From Bacteroidota bacterium (GTDB lineage Bacteria; Bacteroidota; Bacteroidia; AKYH767-A; OLB10): DNA of 64,000 nt. Position 1 is the stretch's first letter; each line of letters begins with the position of its first letter. Positions 26,101 through 34,998 of the stretch are shown here, one piece after another. Both the position numbers and the translations under genes were made by a program. The stretch covers positions 62,001 through 126,000 of the forward strand of contig JADJMG010000008.1 in NCBI GenBank assembly GCA_016709725.1, in the 5' to 3' direction. The notes under the pieces were generated by a model. It was not told the DNA's origin. It ran no database searches and was given only the letters and a program-made list of their open reading frames with translations.

Positions 26101-27965
26101 ATGAAAAAACTCTACACACTTGCACTAGCAATGTTTGTTGGTGTTGCTGTAAATGCACAATCACAACGCTTAACATTATTAGAAGAATTCACACAAGCAT
26201 CTTGCGGTCCTTGTGCTGCGCAAAATCCTGCTTTAAATGCATTGCTTGCCGGCAATGAGTCTAAAACGGTATCTATCAAATATCAAACAAACTGGCCAGG
26301 TGTGGATCCAATGAATACTCAAACTCAAACATGGGTAGGTCCACGTGTAACATATTATGCGGTGGGCGGTGTTCCAAATATTCAATTTGATGGAAACGTA
26401 TTAACTGCAGTTGCTCCAAATGAATTAAGTCAATCTGGAATCAACAATCGTTATGCAGTAGCCTCTCCATTGGATGTGGTTGTTACTCATGCTTACAATG
26501 CTACTTACGACTCTATCACCATCAGTGTTGATGTTACTTGTACTCAAGCTGCAACTGGTACTTTAGTTCTACACACAGTTCTAGTAGAAAAGATGTTAAT
26601 TTTTGCGTAGCGCCAGGTACAAATGGCGAAACAGAATTTTTCTCTGTAATGCGCAAAATGCTTCCTAATGCTACTGGAACTACCCTTGCTGCTGCTTGGA
26701 CTGTAGGTCAAACACAAAACTTCCAATTTACAACTGCGGTTCCTACTTATGTCTATGACAAAAAGGAATTAGCAATTATTGCATTCGTGCAAAACAACGC
26801 TAATAAAGAAGTTCTACAAACAGGCATTAGCAATCCTCTTGCCTTACCTTTAGATGGATCTATCGTTGCTTGTGGTAACTCTTCTCTAACTTGTGTTGGT
26901 TCTTACTCTCCAACCGTTGAATTAACAAACTATGGAACGTCTACCTTAACTACTGCTGATTTATCATACACCATTGCAGGTAACACGTTACCTTATACAT
27001 GGAACGGTTCTTTAGCGACAGGAACTTCGACAACAATTTCTCTTCCTGCAGTTACTTTAAATAGTTGTACAAACACTTTCACTTGTAACATTACTGGTGT
27101 TAATGGAACTACTGATTTTGTAGCAAACAACAACACCTATACAGCTACCATTATTTATAACAATACCGCTGGTGTTATTGCTCCAGTTACAGAAGTATTT
27201 GTTGCTGCGACATACCCTCCAACAAACTGGTTAAGAATTAACGGCGGTAATGCTGCTGCAACATGGACAAGAAATGCGGTAGGTACTTCAGCTAACAACG
27301 GTTCATCTAAGATGGACTTCTACAACAGTCCAGATGCTGACGTAGATGAATTATTAACTCCAAAATTCGATTTGAGCACTGCTATTACTCCTACATTAAC
27401 TTTCTCTTTAGCGAAAGCTGGTTATACAGGATTTAGTGATTTACTTGAAGTTATGGTTTCTACAGATTGCGGAGCAACTTGGAATACAGAGTGGTCACAA
27501 GCTGATCCAACACTTTTAACTTCAGGATACATGACAGGAGCATTCACTCCAGTTTCAGGAAGTACTACACAATGGCGTAGTGAGTCTTTCAGTCTTAACT
27601 CTTATGTTGGACAACCAGAAGTATTGGTTAAATTCAAAGCTACTTCAGGATACGGTAACAATCTTTACATTGACGATGTAAATTTATCAGTTGCAGTTGG
27701 TGTGAACGAAAATACACTTGATCAACAAATCAATTTATTCCCAATCCCAAGCACAGGTGATGTATTCTTAAACTTAAGCGCAGTAAAAGATAATATGGTT
27801 CGTATTTCTATTAACGATGTTACTGGAAAAACAATTGAAACTTATACAACTGCTAAGAGCAATCAACATAAGGTTGTTATGAATTCTTTACAAGATGGAA
27901 CGTACTTCATTCAAATTGATGCTGATTCACAACGCATCATTAAGAAAGTTGTATTAACTAAATAA
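26101..27965 (+). CDS. Omp28-like thiol-fold protein with choice-of-anchor J and T9SS type A domains (one frame break)
   Basis: Reconstructed as 621 residues. A signal peptide (ALAMFVGVAVNAQ) is followed by a thioredoxin-like Omp28 domain with the active-site motif Cys35-Gly-Pro-Cys38 in FTQASCGPCAAQN. The frame breaks in an A4 tract (26588-26591); a fifth A gives VLVEKDVNFCVAPGTNGE. A CARDB-like segment (TNYGTSTLTTADLSYTI) and a choice-of-anchor J domain (PTNWLRINGG to NNLYIDDVNLS) follow. The end is a type A sorting domain (INLFPIPSTGD, DGTYFIQID, KKVVLTK). Read without repair, the pieces are 26101-26610 and 26538-27965. Likely an exported thiol-active protein; substrate unknown. Confidence 0.82.
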
Positions 27966-27988
27966 AAATATCTAATCAATCAATACTA

Positions 27989-28017
27989 GGGAATCGGTGC
28001 TACCGATTCCCTTTTTT
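27989..28017 (+). terminator. Rho-independent terminator after the Omp28-like cargo gene
   Basis: A perfect 10-bp stem GGGAATCGGT/ACCGATTCCC with loop GCT, followed by six T. It begins 24 bases after the stop codon at 27965. Confidence 0.9.
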
Positions 28018-28193
28018 ATTTGAGATCACTAAAAACCGAGGAGACTTCGTTTTACAAAAATTTTCAAATCCTTATTTACTCTCGATAAACTCCGATGTTG
28101 CCTCGTCTGCGAGATTTTTAAAGATACCTCTTTTCTTTAGTGACGCTTCCATGAAGCCTTAAAATTCCACTTTCTTTCCCTTCATTAATTTTG

Positions 28194-28201
28194 TACTTTT
28201 G
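28194..28201 (+). promoter_or_regulatory. -7 promoter box for the TlpA-like gene
   Basis: TACTTTTG fits TAnnTTTG and lies 26 bases before the ATG at 28228, a normal leader length. A -33 element is not clear. Confidence 0.45.
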
Positions 28202-28227
28202 ATATTCTAAAAATCTAAACTTACAGT

Positions 28228-28728
28228 ATGAAAAATTTATGGCTCGTTGTGGCTTCTCTTTTTATCTTCAATTTGAGTATTGCACAAGACAACAAATCGG
28301 ATATTGCGTCTGTCACCATTAAGGACATTGACGGCAAACCTTTCAACACAGCAGATATAAAAAATGATGGCAAACCCATTATCATCGATTTTTGGGCTAC
28401 TTGGTGTAAGCCTTGCATTGCTTCATTAAAAGATATGAACGAGTCGTACGCAGACTGGCAACAAGAAACAGGAGTAAAAATTTATGCTATTTCTATTGAT
28501 GATTCCAGAACCATGAGTTCAGTGGCTCCATTTGTTGCTGGAAAAGGCTGGGAATTTGATGTTTTATTAGATCCAAATTCTGATTTCAGAAGAGCAATGA
28601 ACGTAAATAATGTACCGCACACCTTTTTAATTGATGGATCCGGAAAAATTGTGATGCAAAGAAATACATATTCTCCTGGAGACGACGAAAAGATGTACGA
28701 AGAAATTAAAAAGTTAACTGCAAAATAA
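28228..28728 (+). CDS. TlpA-family thioredoxin-like protein, exported
   Basis: 166 residues. A signal peptide (1-19, ending LSIA) puts the protein in the periplasm. The thioredoxin fold has its active site at WATWCKPC (Cys60 and Cys63) and a cis-proline region at VNNVPHTFLID near residue 133. Such proteins reduce or resolve disulfides of envelope and exported proteins. It precedes a DUF6029 gene and an Omp28-type lipoprotein on the same strand, a neighbourhood that recurs in Bacteroidota. A terminator separates it from the next gene. Confidence 0.9.
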   Translation: MKNLWLVVASLFIFNLSIAQDNKSDIASVTIKDIDGKPFNTADIKNDGKPIIIDFWATWCKPCIASLKDMNESYADWQQETGVKIYAISIDDSRTMSSVAPFVAGKGWEFDVLLDPNSDFRRAMNVNNVPHTFLIDGSGKIVMQRNTYSPGDDEKMYEEIKKLTAK

Positions 28729-28747
28729 TAAAGTATTTACATTGTAT

Positions 28748-28773
28748 AAGGGGGCCTAAAGCTCCCTTTTTTT
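28748..28773 (+). terminator. Rho-independent terminator after the TlpA-like gene
   Basis: An 8-bp stem AAGGGGGC/GCTCCCTT with one G-T wobble and loop CTAAA, followed by seven T. It starts 20 bases after the stop at 28728. Confidence 0.85.
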
Positions 28774-28844
28774 ATGACTACATTTAGTGGTTGACTCTAC
28801 CCAAACAATCCATTAAACTCATATAGTAAAAGGTCAATAACCTG

Positions 28845-28975
28845 AATAATGCAATAGAAAAATCTATTGCATTATTAATGTAGAAATCGCAAAAAGCGAT
28901 TACACATCAGGATTATCCCTGACAAAAACTTCGTATTCGTCAGCCAAAAGGGCAAATTATGCTATTGCATAATTT
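28845..28975 (+). other. Cluster of four hairpins upstream of the DUF6029 gene
   Basis: Four inverted repeats lie in 131 bases. (1) 28845-28858/28863-28876 is a perfect 14-bp stem with an AAAA loop. (2) AATCGC/GCGATT is at 28885-28901. (3) TCAGG/CCTGA is at 28907-28922. (4) AAATTATGC-TATT-GCATAATTT is at 28954-28975. None is followed by a T-run. The position, ending 38 bases before the start at 29013, allows either a structured leader or a set of operators. Confidence 0.55.
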
Positions 28976-29012
28976 GGGATAAAGATATTTGCTCTATTTT
29001 AGCTCCTCCAAT

Positions 29013-30659
29013 ATGAAATCAATGTCAATACTGTCCATCCGCAAGGTAATCGGAACTGCAATCTTCCTCTTCATCAGTTATCAAGCACAATCGCAACAGG
29101 GACTTGCTCCAAGTAATTTTTCGGGCTACTTTGAAGCCAACGGACAGTATTATCAAGCAGACTCTGCTATTGATGCTCCTGAAGTTCGTGAGAAATATCT
29201 CAACAATGGCTTTATGGTTTTAAATTACAATAATGGGAATCTAACAGCTGGAATTCGATACGAAAGCTACTTAAATACGCTTTTGGGTTTTGACCCCAGC
29301 TATAAAGGAAATGGGATTACGAATCGATATGTAAGTTATTCAAATGATTTCATCACTGTAACTGCAGGAAATTTTTACGAGCAGTTTGGAAGTGGATTGG
29401 TTTTTCGAACTTATTGGGAACCTAATCTGGGATTAGATAATTCATTAGATGGATTGAAAGTAGTTTTGCGCCCAAGAAATGGAATTACTTTTAAAGGAGT
29501 AATTGGTCGACAAAGAGATTTCTTCACCTATCCTGAAAATGTGGTGAGAGGTATTGATGGGGAAATTCAGATTAACGATGTCCTTGAACAATTTGCGAAT
29601 TCAAAACTTCGTATAGGCGTGGGCGGTAGTTTCGTAAGTAAGTATCAAAAAGACGACAAGCCCTCTTTAATTCTACCCGAAAATGTAGGTGCTTATGCAG
29701 GAAGAATCAATTTACGTTATGGAAAGATTGCTTTTGATGCTGAATACGCTTACAAAATTAATGATCCATCACAAGCCAATTTATTTACGTACAATACAGG
29801 GGAAGCTTTATTCACGAATCTTACCTACACACAAAAAGGATTAGGAATTCGCTTAAGCGGAAAGCGTGTTTCCAATATGGACTATCGCAGCGACCGCAGT
29901 GTAACGGGCACACGATTACAAATAAATTATTTACCAGCGGTAAATCGTCAACAAACGTATCGTTTAGCTACGTTGTATCCTTTTGCAACACAGTCGTTGG
30001 GTGAGATGGGCGGATCGTCTGAGATTTATTACAACTTCAAACCGAAGTCGGCGCTGGGGGGAGAATACGGAACTACCCTTATGATGAACTATGCCGCGGT
30101 GAGCGATATCGATCGTAAAAATTTAGATGATACATTAGGATATACTTCTGAGTTTTTCTCAGTAGGCGATGATCGTTATTATCAGGAAGTAACTTTTGAA
30201 GTGACTAAAAAAATATCCAAGAAAAGTAAAGTTATTGTAAGCTACCTCTATCAAATTTATGACCGCGAAAAAATTGAAGGAAAAGTCAATGAGAAACAAG
30301 TTACTTCCCATCTTGGCGTGATTGAGTATACCTACAAATTTAGTTCTACCAATAGTATTCGATTCGATGTTGAGCATTTATCTACCGAACAAGATCGAGG
30401 CAACTGGGCTATGTTTTTGGTGGAATTTAATATGGCTCCCCACTGGACGCTCACCGCTTTCGACGAATGGAACTATGGCAATAAAGACCCTAAAAAACAG
30501 TTTCATTATTATAATGGAAGCATCAATTATGTAAAAGATGGAACCCGCATTAGTTTGTCATGGGCACGCCAACGCGCCGGACTTCTTTGTGTAGGTGGTG
30601 TATGTCGATTTGTACCTGCGAGCAACGGGCTATCCTTAACTGTTTCCAGTAGATTCTAA
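29013..30659 (+). CDS. DUF6029 family outer-membrane protein
   Basis: 548 residues from the ATG at 29013. The signal peptide (VIGTAIFLFISYQAQSQ) sits correctly for that start. The family start is recognisable: FSGYFEANGQYYQAD, EVREKYLNNGFMVLNYNNGNLTAGIRYES, then NDFITVTAGNFYEQFGSGLVFR. The sequence is a series of amphipathic strands with aromatic girdles and ends in a terminal phenylalanine strand (LSLTVSSRF), so a large beta-barrel is likely. Function is not established, but the family travels with Omp28-like and TlpA genes as here. Confidence 0.8.
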   Translation: MKSMSILSIRKVIGTAIFLFISYQAQSQQGLAPSNFSGYFEANGQYYQADSAIDAPEVREKYLNNGFMVLNYNNGNLTAGIRYESYLNTLLGFDPSYKGNGITNRYVSYSNDFITVTAGNFYEQFGSGLVFRTYWEPNLGLDNSLDGLKVVLRPRNGITFKGVIGRQRDFFTYPENVVRGIDGEIQINDVLEQFANSKLRIGVGGSFVSKYQKDDKPSLILPENVGAYAGRINLRYGKIAFDAEYAYKINDPSQANLFTYNTGEALFTNLTYTQKGLGIRLSGKRVSNMDYRSDRSVTGTRLQINYLPAVNRQQTYRLATLYPFATQSLGEMGGSSEIYYNFKPKSALGGEYGTTLMMNYAAVSDIDRKNLDDTLGYTSEFFSVGDDRYYQEVTFEVTKKISKKSKVIVSYLYQIYDREKIEGKVNEKQVTSHLGVIEYTYKFSSTNSIRFDVEHLSTEQDRGNWAMFLVEFNMAPHWTLTAFDEWNYGNKDPKKQFHYYNGSINYVKDGTRISLSWARQRAGLLCVGGVCRFVPASNGLSLTVSSRF

Positions 30660-30691
30660 TTGCATATCCCAATAAAATATTCTTACCTTTG
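30660..30691 (+). promoter_or_regulatory. Promoter for the Omp28-type lipoprotein
   Basis: TTG at 30660-30662 and TACCTTTG at 30684-30691 form a -33/-7 pair with a 21-base gap, and the -7 box lies 18 bases before the ATG. This is one of the better promoter matches in the window. Confidence 0.5.
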
Positions 30692-30709
30692 AGTTAACAG
30701 CATATCAAC

Positions 30710-31555
30710 ATGAAAAAAATACAATTCACACTACTCCTATTTGTCATCACGATTCTAACTGCTTGTGATAAAATAGAAGGACCTTATGGTGTAGCAAATA
30801 CAGGTGGACCCATTGGAGGAGACTCGATAGTACAAAAAGTTTTATTAGAAGACTTCACGGGTCATACGTGTCAAGCTTGTCCAAATGCACATAGAGAAGG
30901 AAAGCGCTTGCGTGATATTTATGATGAGCGATTAGTGGTGTTGGCAGTACACGCCGATTTTTGGGCAGCTCCTTATCCTCCCAATGCTCCTTTCTTTACC
31001 TATGATTTTAGAAATGCTGTTTCTACTCAAATTGCAACTGACTTCAATGTTATTGGTCAACCTTTCCCAAAAGGAATGGTGCAACGCATGTTAAATCCAG
31101 GTACAAGCAATCAATTAGTTCTGGATTGGGCTGGATGGGAAAGTAAAATTGATCAGTGGATTAATACAGCTGCAAAAGCGGGATTAGAAATCACTCCTGG
31201 ATACAATAGCGGTTCCAATACCATGACCGCTGAAGTGAAAGTAAAAGCAGTTAGTGACTTAACCGATGGCGCCCACCTTGCGGTTTATTTTTCGGAAGAC
31301 AGTATAATAAAATGGCAAAAAGATGGAAGCATTAATGACTCTACCTATGTTCACAATCACGTATTACGCGGATCATTCAATGGAATGTTAGGTGAAGATT
31401 TAGGAGTAATTTCTACTGGTGATGAAATCATAAAAAATTATTCGACGGCGCTGATTCCTTCTGATGTGGACGTCAATCATGTTTACTTAGTTGCTATTCT
31501 TACGAATAGTGTAACGAAAGAAGTGATTCAGGTGGAGGAAGTGAAGTTGCAGTAG
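30710..31555 (+). CDS. Omp28-related lipoprotein
   Basis: 281 residues with a lipoprotein signal (lipobox ILTAC, Cys19). The Omp28 domain follows, a thioredoxin-like fold with KVLLEDFTGHTCQACPNAH: the Cys54-x-x-Cys57 pair is in the redox position. The C-terminal 110 residues are beta-rich (TAEVKVKAVSDLTDGAHLAVYFSED). Omp28 proteins are surface lipoproteins; the founding member in Porphyromonas gingivalis is a putative adhesin. Adjacent to the DUF6029 and TlpA genes. Confidence 0.88.
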   Translation: MKKIQFTLLLFVITILTACDKIEGPYGVANTGGPIGGDSIVQKVLLEDFTGHTCQACPNAHREGKRLRDIYDERLVVLAVHADFWAAPYPPNAPFFTYDFRNAVSTQIATDFNVIGQPFPKGMVQRMLNPGTSNQLVLDWAGWESKIDQWINTAAKAGLEITPGYNSGSNTMTAEVKVKAVSDLTDGAHLAVYFSEDSIIKWQKDGSINDSTYVHNHVLRGSFNGMLGEDLGVISTGDEIIKNYSTALIPSDVDVNHVYLVAILTNSVTKEVIQVEEVKLQ

Positions 31556-32059
31556 TTTTGTTCTCGCAACGGTTTCGTTTTAGAAGTTAATTGTAGTACA
31601 TTTTTTTGATTGTGAGTGTTAGATGCTGGATACTGGACACATATATAATTGGTGTTACATAAAACATTGGACGATGCGAGTGTGTTTATTACACAAATCA
31701 CAAAATTCATTTCAACAGAAAGTATTAAAAAACATGCTCTTTTCAATATGTTTTTAATTCACTAATATGAACTACTTAATATTTATAATAGTTATTATTT
31801 TTGACTTGTGAACTTGATAAACCACCACATGAATAGCAATAGAGCCAGAAGCTGTTCGTTCATTTTTGATGGAAAACATCCTACAAAATAGCCATTAGCG
31901 CGGTAAAAATTTCGAAAAAAATTTTGTGACTTAGATATTCAATAACTTAAAAAGTTAAAATTTCTTGGTTAGAGCAAATGTCAGAATTCAGGAATATCGA
32001 GAAGTTTGGAGATTATCTCAATAATAGGGGCTGATTTGTATAAATATATATAAAAATCA
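31556..32059. other. AT-rich intergenic stretch without supported gene
   Basis: About 500 bases between the Omp28 lipoprotein gene and the FG-GAP gene. It has no open frame with coding character and no terminator-like hairpin I can support, though TTAGATGCTGGATACTGGAC near 31619 resembles the GTTGGAT tandem repeats common in such genomes. The right end carries the promoter region of the next gene. Confidence 0.5.
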
Positions 32060-32102
32060 GTTCAAGATTGAACTATTATACTTCCGAATATATGTATCTT
32101 TG
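32060..32102 (+). promoter_or_regulatory. Promoter with palindrome upstream of the FG-GAP gene
   Basis: TATCTTTG at 32095-32102 is a -7 box 19 bases before the ATG at 32122. Upstream, 32060-32073 is a perfect palindrome GTTCAA-GA-TTGAAC that includes a TTG in the -33 neighbourhood. It could be an operator overlapping the -33 region; that is an inference from position only. Confidence 0.42.
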
Positions 32103-32121
32103 AGACACTCAATCCACTGCA

Positions 32122-34029
32122 ATGCGTATACTTCTTATTCTCCTAGGTGTTTTAGGATTCATTGATCATGCAAATTCTCAAACTCAATTGTTGTATTTGG
32201 ATCAGCGACCAAAGGTAATTGTAAACAATAATGACACATTAGATTTTCCATGGACAGGTGGATTTAACTCTACGATGCCCGTTGAGATCGAGATGAACGG
32301 CGATACGTTAATGGATTTGATGATTTTTGATCGTATTGGAAATAGAATTTCCACTTTTTTGAATGATGGCAGCGGAAGTACTTCTGCTTATAGTTATCAT
32401 CCGGAATACATCAGCAAATTTCCCGTTATGAATGATTGGGTGCGTTCATACGATTATGATTGCGACGGCGACATGGATTTGTTTACTTATACCAATTCTG
32501 CAATGGGCGTTTGGAGAAATGATTATACGACAGCAACAGGTTTGCAATTCACAATGGTGAATTCACAATTGAGTTCTTGGTATGGAACTTTTTTCACATT
32601 TATTTTTGTAACTCAAGTGAATTTGCCCGCGTTGCATGATGTCGATGGAGATGGAGATATGGACATAATTACTTTTACAAATTCCAGTAATTATTTGGAG
32701 TATCATATGAACTATTCAATGGATTCTTTAGGAATTTGTGGCGGATTTTTATTTACACTACAACCTTATTGTTGGGGATATTTTAAGTTAAGCGGGCTTA
32801 CAAATTTGGGATTACTTAATCAAAATTGTCGTTCGGCAATTGTAGATGATAATGCAGCAAATCGAAATCGTCACTCCGGTTCAGTGCTTACTCCGCTGGA
32901 TCAAGATTGCGATGGAGATGTAGATTTGTTAAACGGAGATATTCTAGGGTCAAACATGTTGTTTTTATTGAATGGAGGAACTCCTGATTCTGCCCATATT
33001 GTTTCTCAGGATTCTGCTTTTCCGGTGTACGATGTGTCGGTTGATTTGCAGAATTTACCCGGAGCCTATTATTTAGATTTGGACAATGACGGAATGAAGG
33101 ATATGTTCTTGAGTCCGTTTGCAACCGTTGGCGAAGATTTTAATAATATGTTGTTTTATAAAAACACAACGAATAATTGTACAAATGTTTTTGATTTTGT
33201 TAAATCCCGTTTTCTATCTGATGAAACAATTGATGTAGGAACTTCCTCCAATGTTTCCTTTTTTGATGTGGATAAAGATGGCTTATTGGATATTGTAGCA
33301 GGGAATGATTCATATTACAATCCGAATCCTAATTTAGCTTATTCACGATTGGCTTATTTCAAAAATATTGGAACGTCAACGCAACCTATGTTTACCTTAG
33401 TTACCGATGATTGGCTCAACTTATCTTCTATCACCCAATATGGATTGTTTCCTTCTTTTGGAGATTTGGACGGAGATGGCGATGAAGATTTATTGTTGGG
33501 AAATGCAGATGGAACCTTGATTTATTATTCGAATACTGCTGGAGTAGGTTTGCCTTGTAATTTTGTTTTTACGTCTCCACAATACCAAGGAATAGATATT
33601 GGTAGTAATAGTGCTCCGCAAATTATTGATGTGAATCGTGACGGTAAAAATGATTTGTTGGTGGGCGAACGAAGTGGTGTACTTAATTATTTTGAAAATT
33701 CAGGATCGAGTGTGAATCCTGTTTTCAGCACGAACAATCCGAATTTCGGAAATTTGAGTGTAATTATGTCCGGGGCGATTGCAGGATACAGCTCTCCCTT
33801 GTTATTTGATAATAATGGCATCTATGAAATGTTGGTAGGATCCGATAATGGTACTATTTTTCAATATGCAAATATTGACGGCAATTTATCAGGAAGTTTT
33901 ACATTGTTGGATTCTTCTTATCAGAATATTGTGGAACTTAAAAGAATTACGACTGCGAAAGGAGATATTGATGGAGATGGAAAATTTGATTTGTTGACGG
34001 GATGTAATTCCGGTGGAATGCGTTTGTAG
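32122..34029 (+). CDS. Secreted FG-GAP/VCBS repeat protein, cut off before its sorting domain by an in-frame TAG
   Basis: 635 residues. The signal peptide is ILLILLGVLGFIDHANSQ. FG-GAP calcium-loop motifs are spread along the length: YDCDGDMDLFTY, HDVDGDGDMDIITF, QDCDGDVDLLNG, LDNDGMKDMF, DLDGDGDEDLLLG, DVNRDGKNDLLVG and GDIDGDGKFDLLTG, about seven blades of a beta-propeller. Reading ends at TAG 34027-34029, but the same frame stays open downstream and encodes a type A sorting domain (34030-34320). The full gene would be 732 residues. Paralogue of the pseudogene at 34317-34980. Confidence 0.85.
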   Translation: MRILLILLGVLGFIDHANSQTQLLYLDQRPKVIVNNNDTLDFPWTGGFNSTMPVEIEMNGDTLMDLMIFDRIGNRISTFLNDGSGSTSAYSYHPEYISKFPVMNDWVRSYDYDCDGDMDLFTYTNSAMGVWRNDYTTATGLQFTMVNSQLSSWYGTFFTFIFVTQVNLPALHDVDGDGDMDIITFTNSSNYLEYHMNYSMDSLGICGGFLFTLQPYCWGYFKLSGLTNLGLLNQNCRSAIVDDNAANRNRHSGSVLTPLDQDCDGDVDLLNGDILGSNMLFLLNGGTPDSAHIVSQDSAFPVYDVSVDLQNLPGAYYLDLDNDGMKDMFLSPFATVGEDFNNMLFYKNTTNNCTNVFDFVKSRFLSDETIDVGTSSNVSFFDVDKDGLLDIVAGNDSYYNPNPNLAYSRLAYFKNIGTSTQPMFTLVTDDWLNLSSITQYGLFPSFGDLDGDGDEDLLLGNADGTLIYYSNTAGVGLPCNFVFTSPQYQGIDIGSNSAPQIIDVNRDGKNDLLVGERSGVLNYFENSGSSVNPVFSTNNPNFGNLSVIMSGAIAGYSSPLLFDNNGIYEMLVGSDNGTIFQYANIDGNLSGSFTLLDSSYQNIVELKRITTAKGDIDGDGKFDLLTGCNSGGMRL

Positions 34030-34320
34030 ACTCAATATACATCAGTGGGAATTTCAACTATGTCGTCCGCTTCAACTTTGAATTTCAATTTAAGTCCAAA
34101 TCCGACAAAAGAAAATTGTTTGTTGAATATCCAATCCGAATTTACCAACGAGGAATTTCAAGTTTCTATCGTCGATCTTTCCGGAAGAGTTTTATTCACT
34201 ACATCTACCTTGCAAAAACAGATGCAACTAAGTACTACTGCTTTTTCGTCTGGAATATATATCGTACAAGTTAAAATGAAAGGTAATATTTCAGCTAAAA
34301 AATTATTCGTACAACGATGA
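34030..34320 (+). pseudogene. Detached T9SS type A sorting domain of the preceding FG-GAP gene
   Basis: Continues the frame of the 32122 gene beyond an in-frame TAG. It encodes LNFNLSPNPTKENCLLNIQ, VSIVDLSGRVLFTT, SSGIYIVQVKMKG and KKLFVQR, a complete sorting domain without a signal peptide of its own. A GTG at 34045 is the first possible start, but a protein starting there could not enter the periplasm. The stop codon of this piece overlaps the ATG of the following pseudogene. Confidence 0.75.
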
Positions 34321-34980
34321 AAATAAAATTATCCTATTGATCGCAATTTCTGTTTTTCCATATCTTTCCGATGGTCAAACTCCCTACATGTTCAGAGATA
34401 CCAACGTAGCGGTATTTCATGGAAGTGTCCGATTGGTGAATCCCTGAGCAAGCGGAATAAATACACCTGTATTTGCTAAGTTGGATTTGAATGGGGATGG
34501 GAAGATGGATTTAATCGAATTTGATGCGCCTAGTTTTCGAGTGAATCCTTTTATCAATTTGTATATTGCTAATAAGTCGTCGTAGGTTTATGCACCAGAA
34601 TATCGTTCAAAATTTCCTGAAAGTTTAGAGTGGTGGGTGCGTACCTTCGATATTGATTTTAATGGTGACTTGGATCTGTTTTCGTATTATGGCGGTGGAA
34701 TTTCATATTTCAGAAATGATTTCTCAATGGGTGGCGGTTTGTTGTTTAATCAAATTACAAATTCAATTCAAACACATTATGGAGGATTTCAAACTAATAT
34801 TTACGATTCTAGTGTGAATGCTCCTGCATTAAGTGATATCGATAACGACGGCGATATGGATATTCTGGCATTTAGTATTAGTGGATCCTGACTAGTACAC
34901 TCTGAAAAATTTTCGATGGATTCTACAGGCAAACCTGGACAAATAAAGTATCACCTGAGTTCTGACATTTAGTACGATAA
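34317..34980 (+). pseudogene. Decayed FG-GAP protein gene, paralogue of the 32122 gene
   Basis: The ATG at 34317 overlaps the previous stop (ATGA), but the frame breaks within seven codons. The restored frame reads a signal peptide (ILLIAISVFPYLSDGQ), then LDLNGDGKMDLIEFD, APEYRSKFPESLEWWVRTFDIDFNG and DIDNDGDMDILAF. These align with the upstream gene (HPEYISKFPVMNDWVRSYDYD, VDGDGDMDIITF). In-frame stops lie near 34446 (TGA), 34583 (TAG), 34888 (TGA) and 34971 (TAG). The similarity ends near 34980, just before transposase remains. A duplicated and inactivated copy. Confidence 0.82.
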
Positions 34981-34998
34981 CAATTCCCACGTTTTAAT

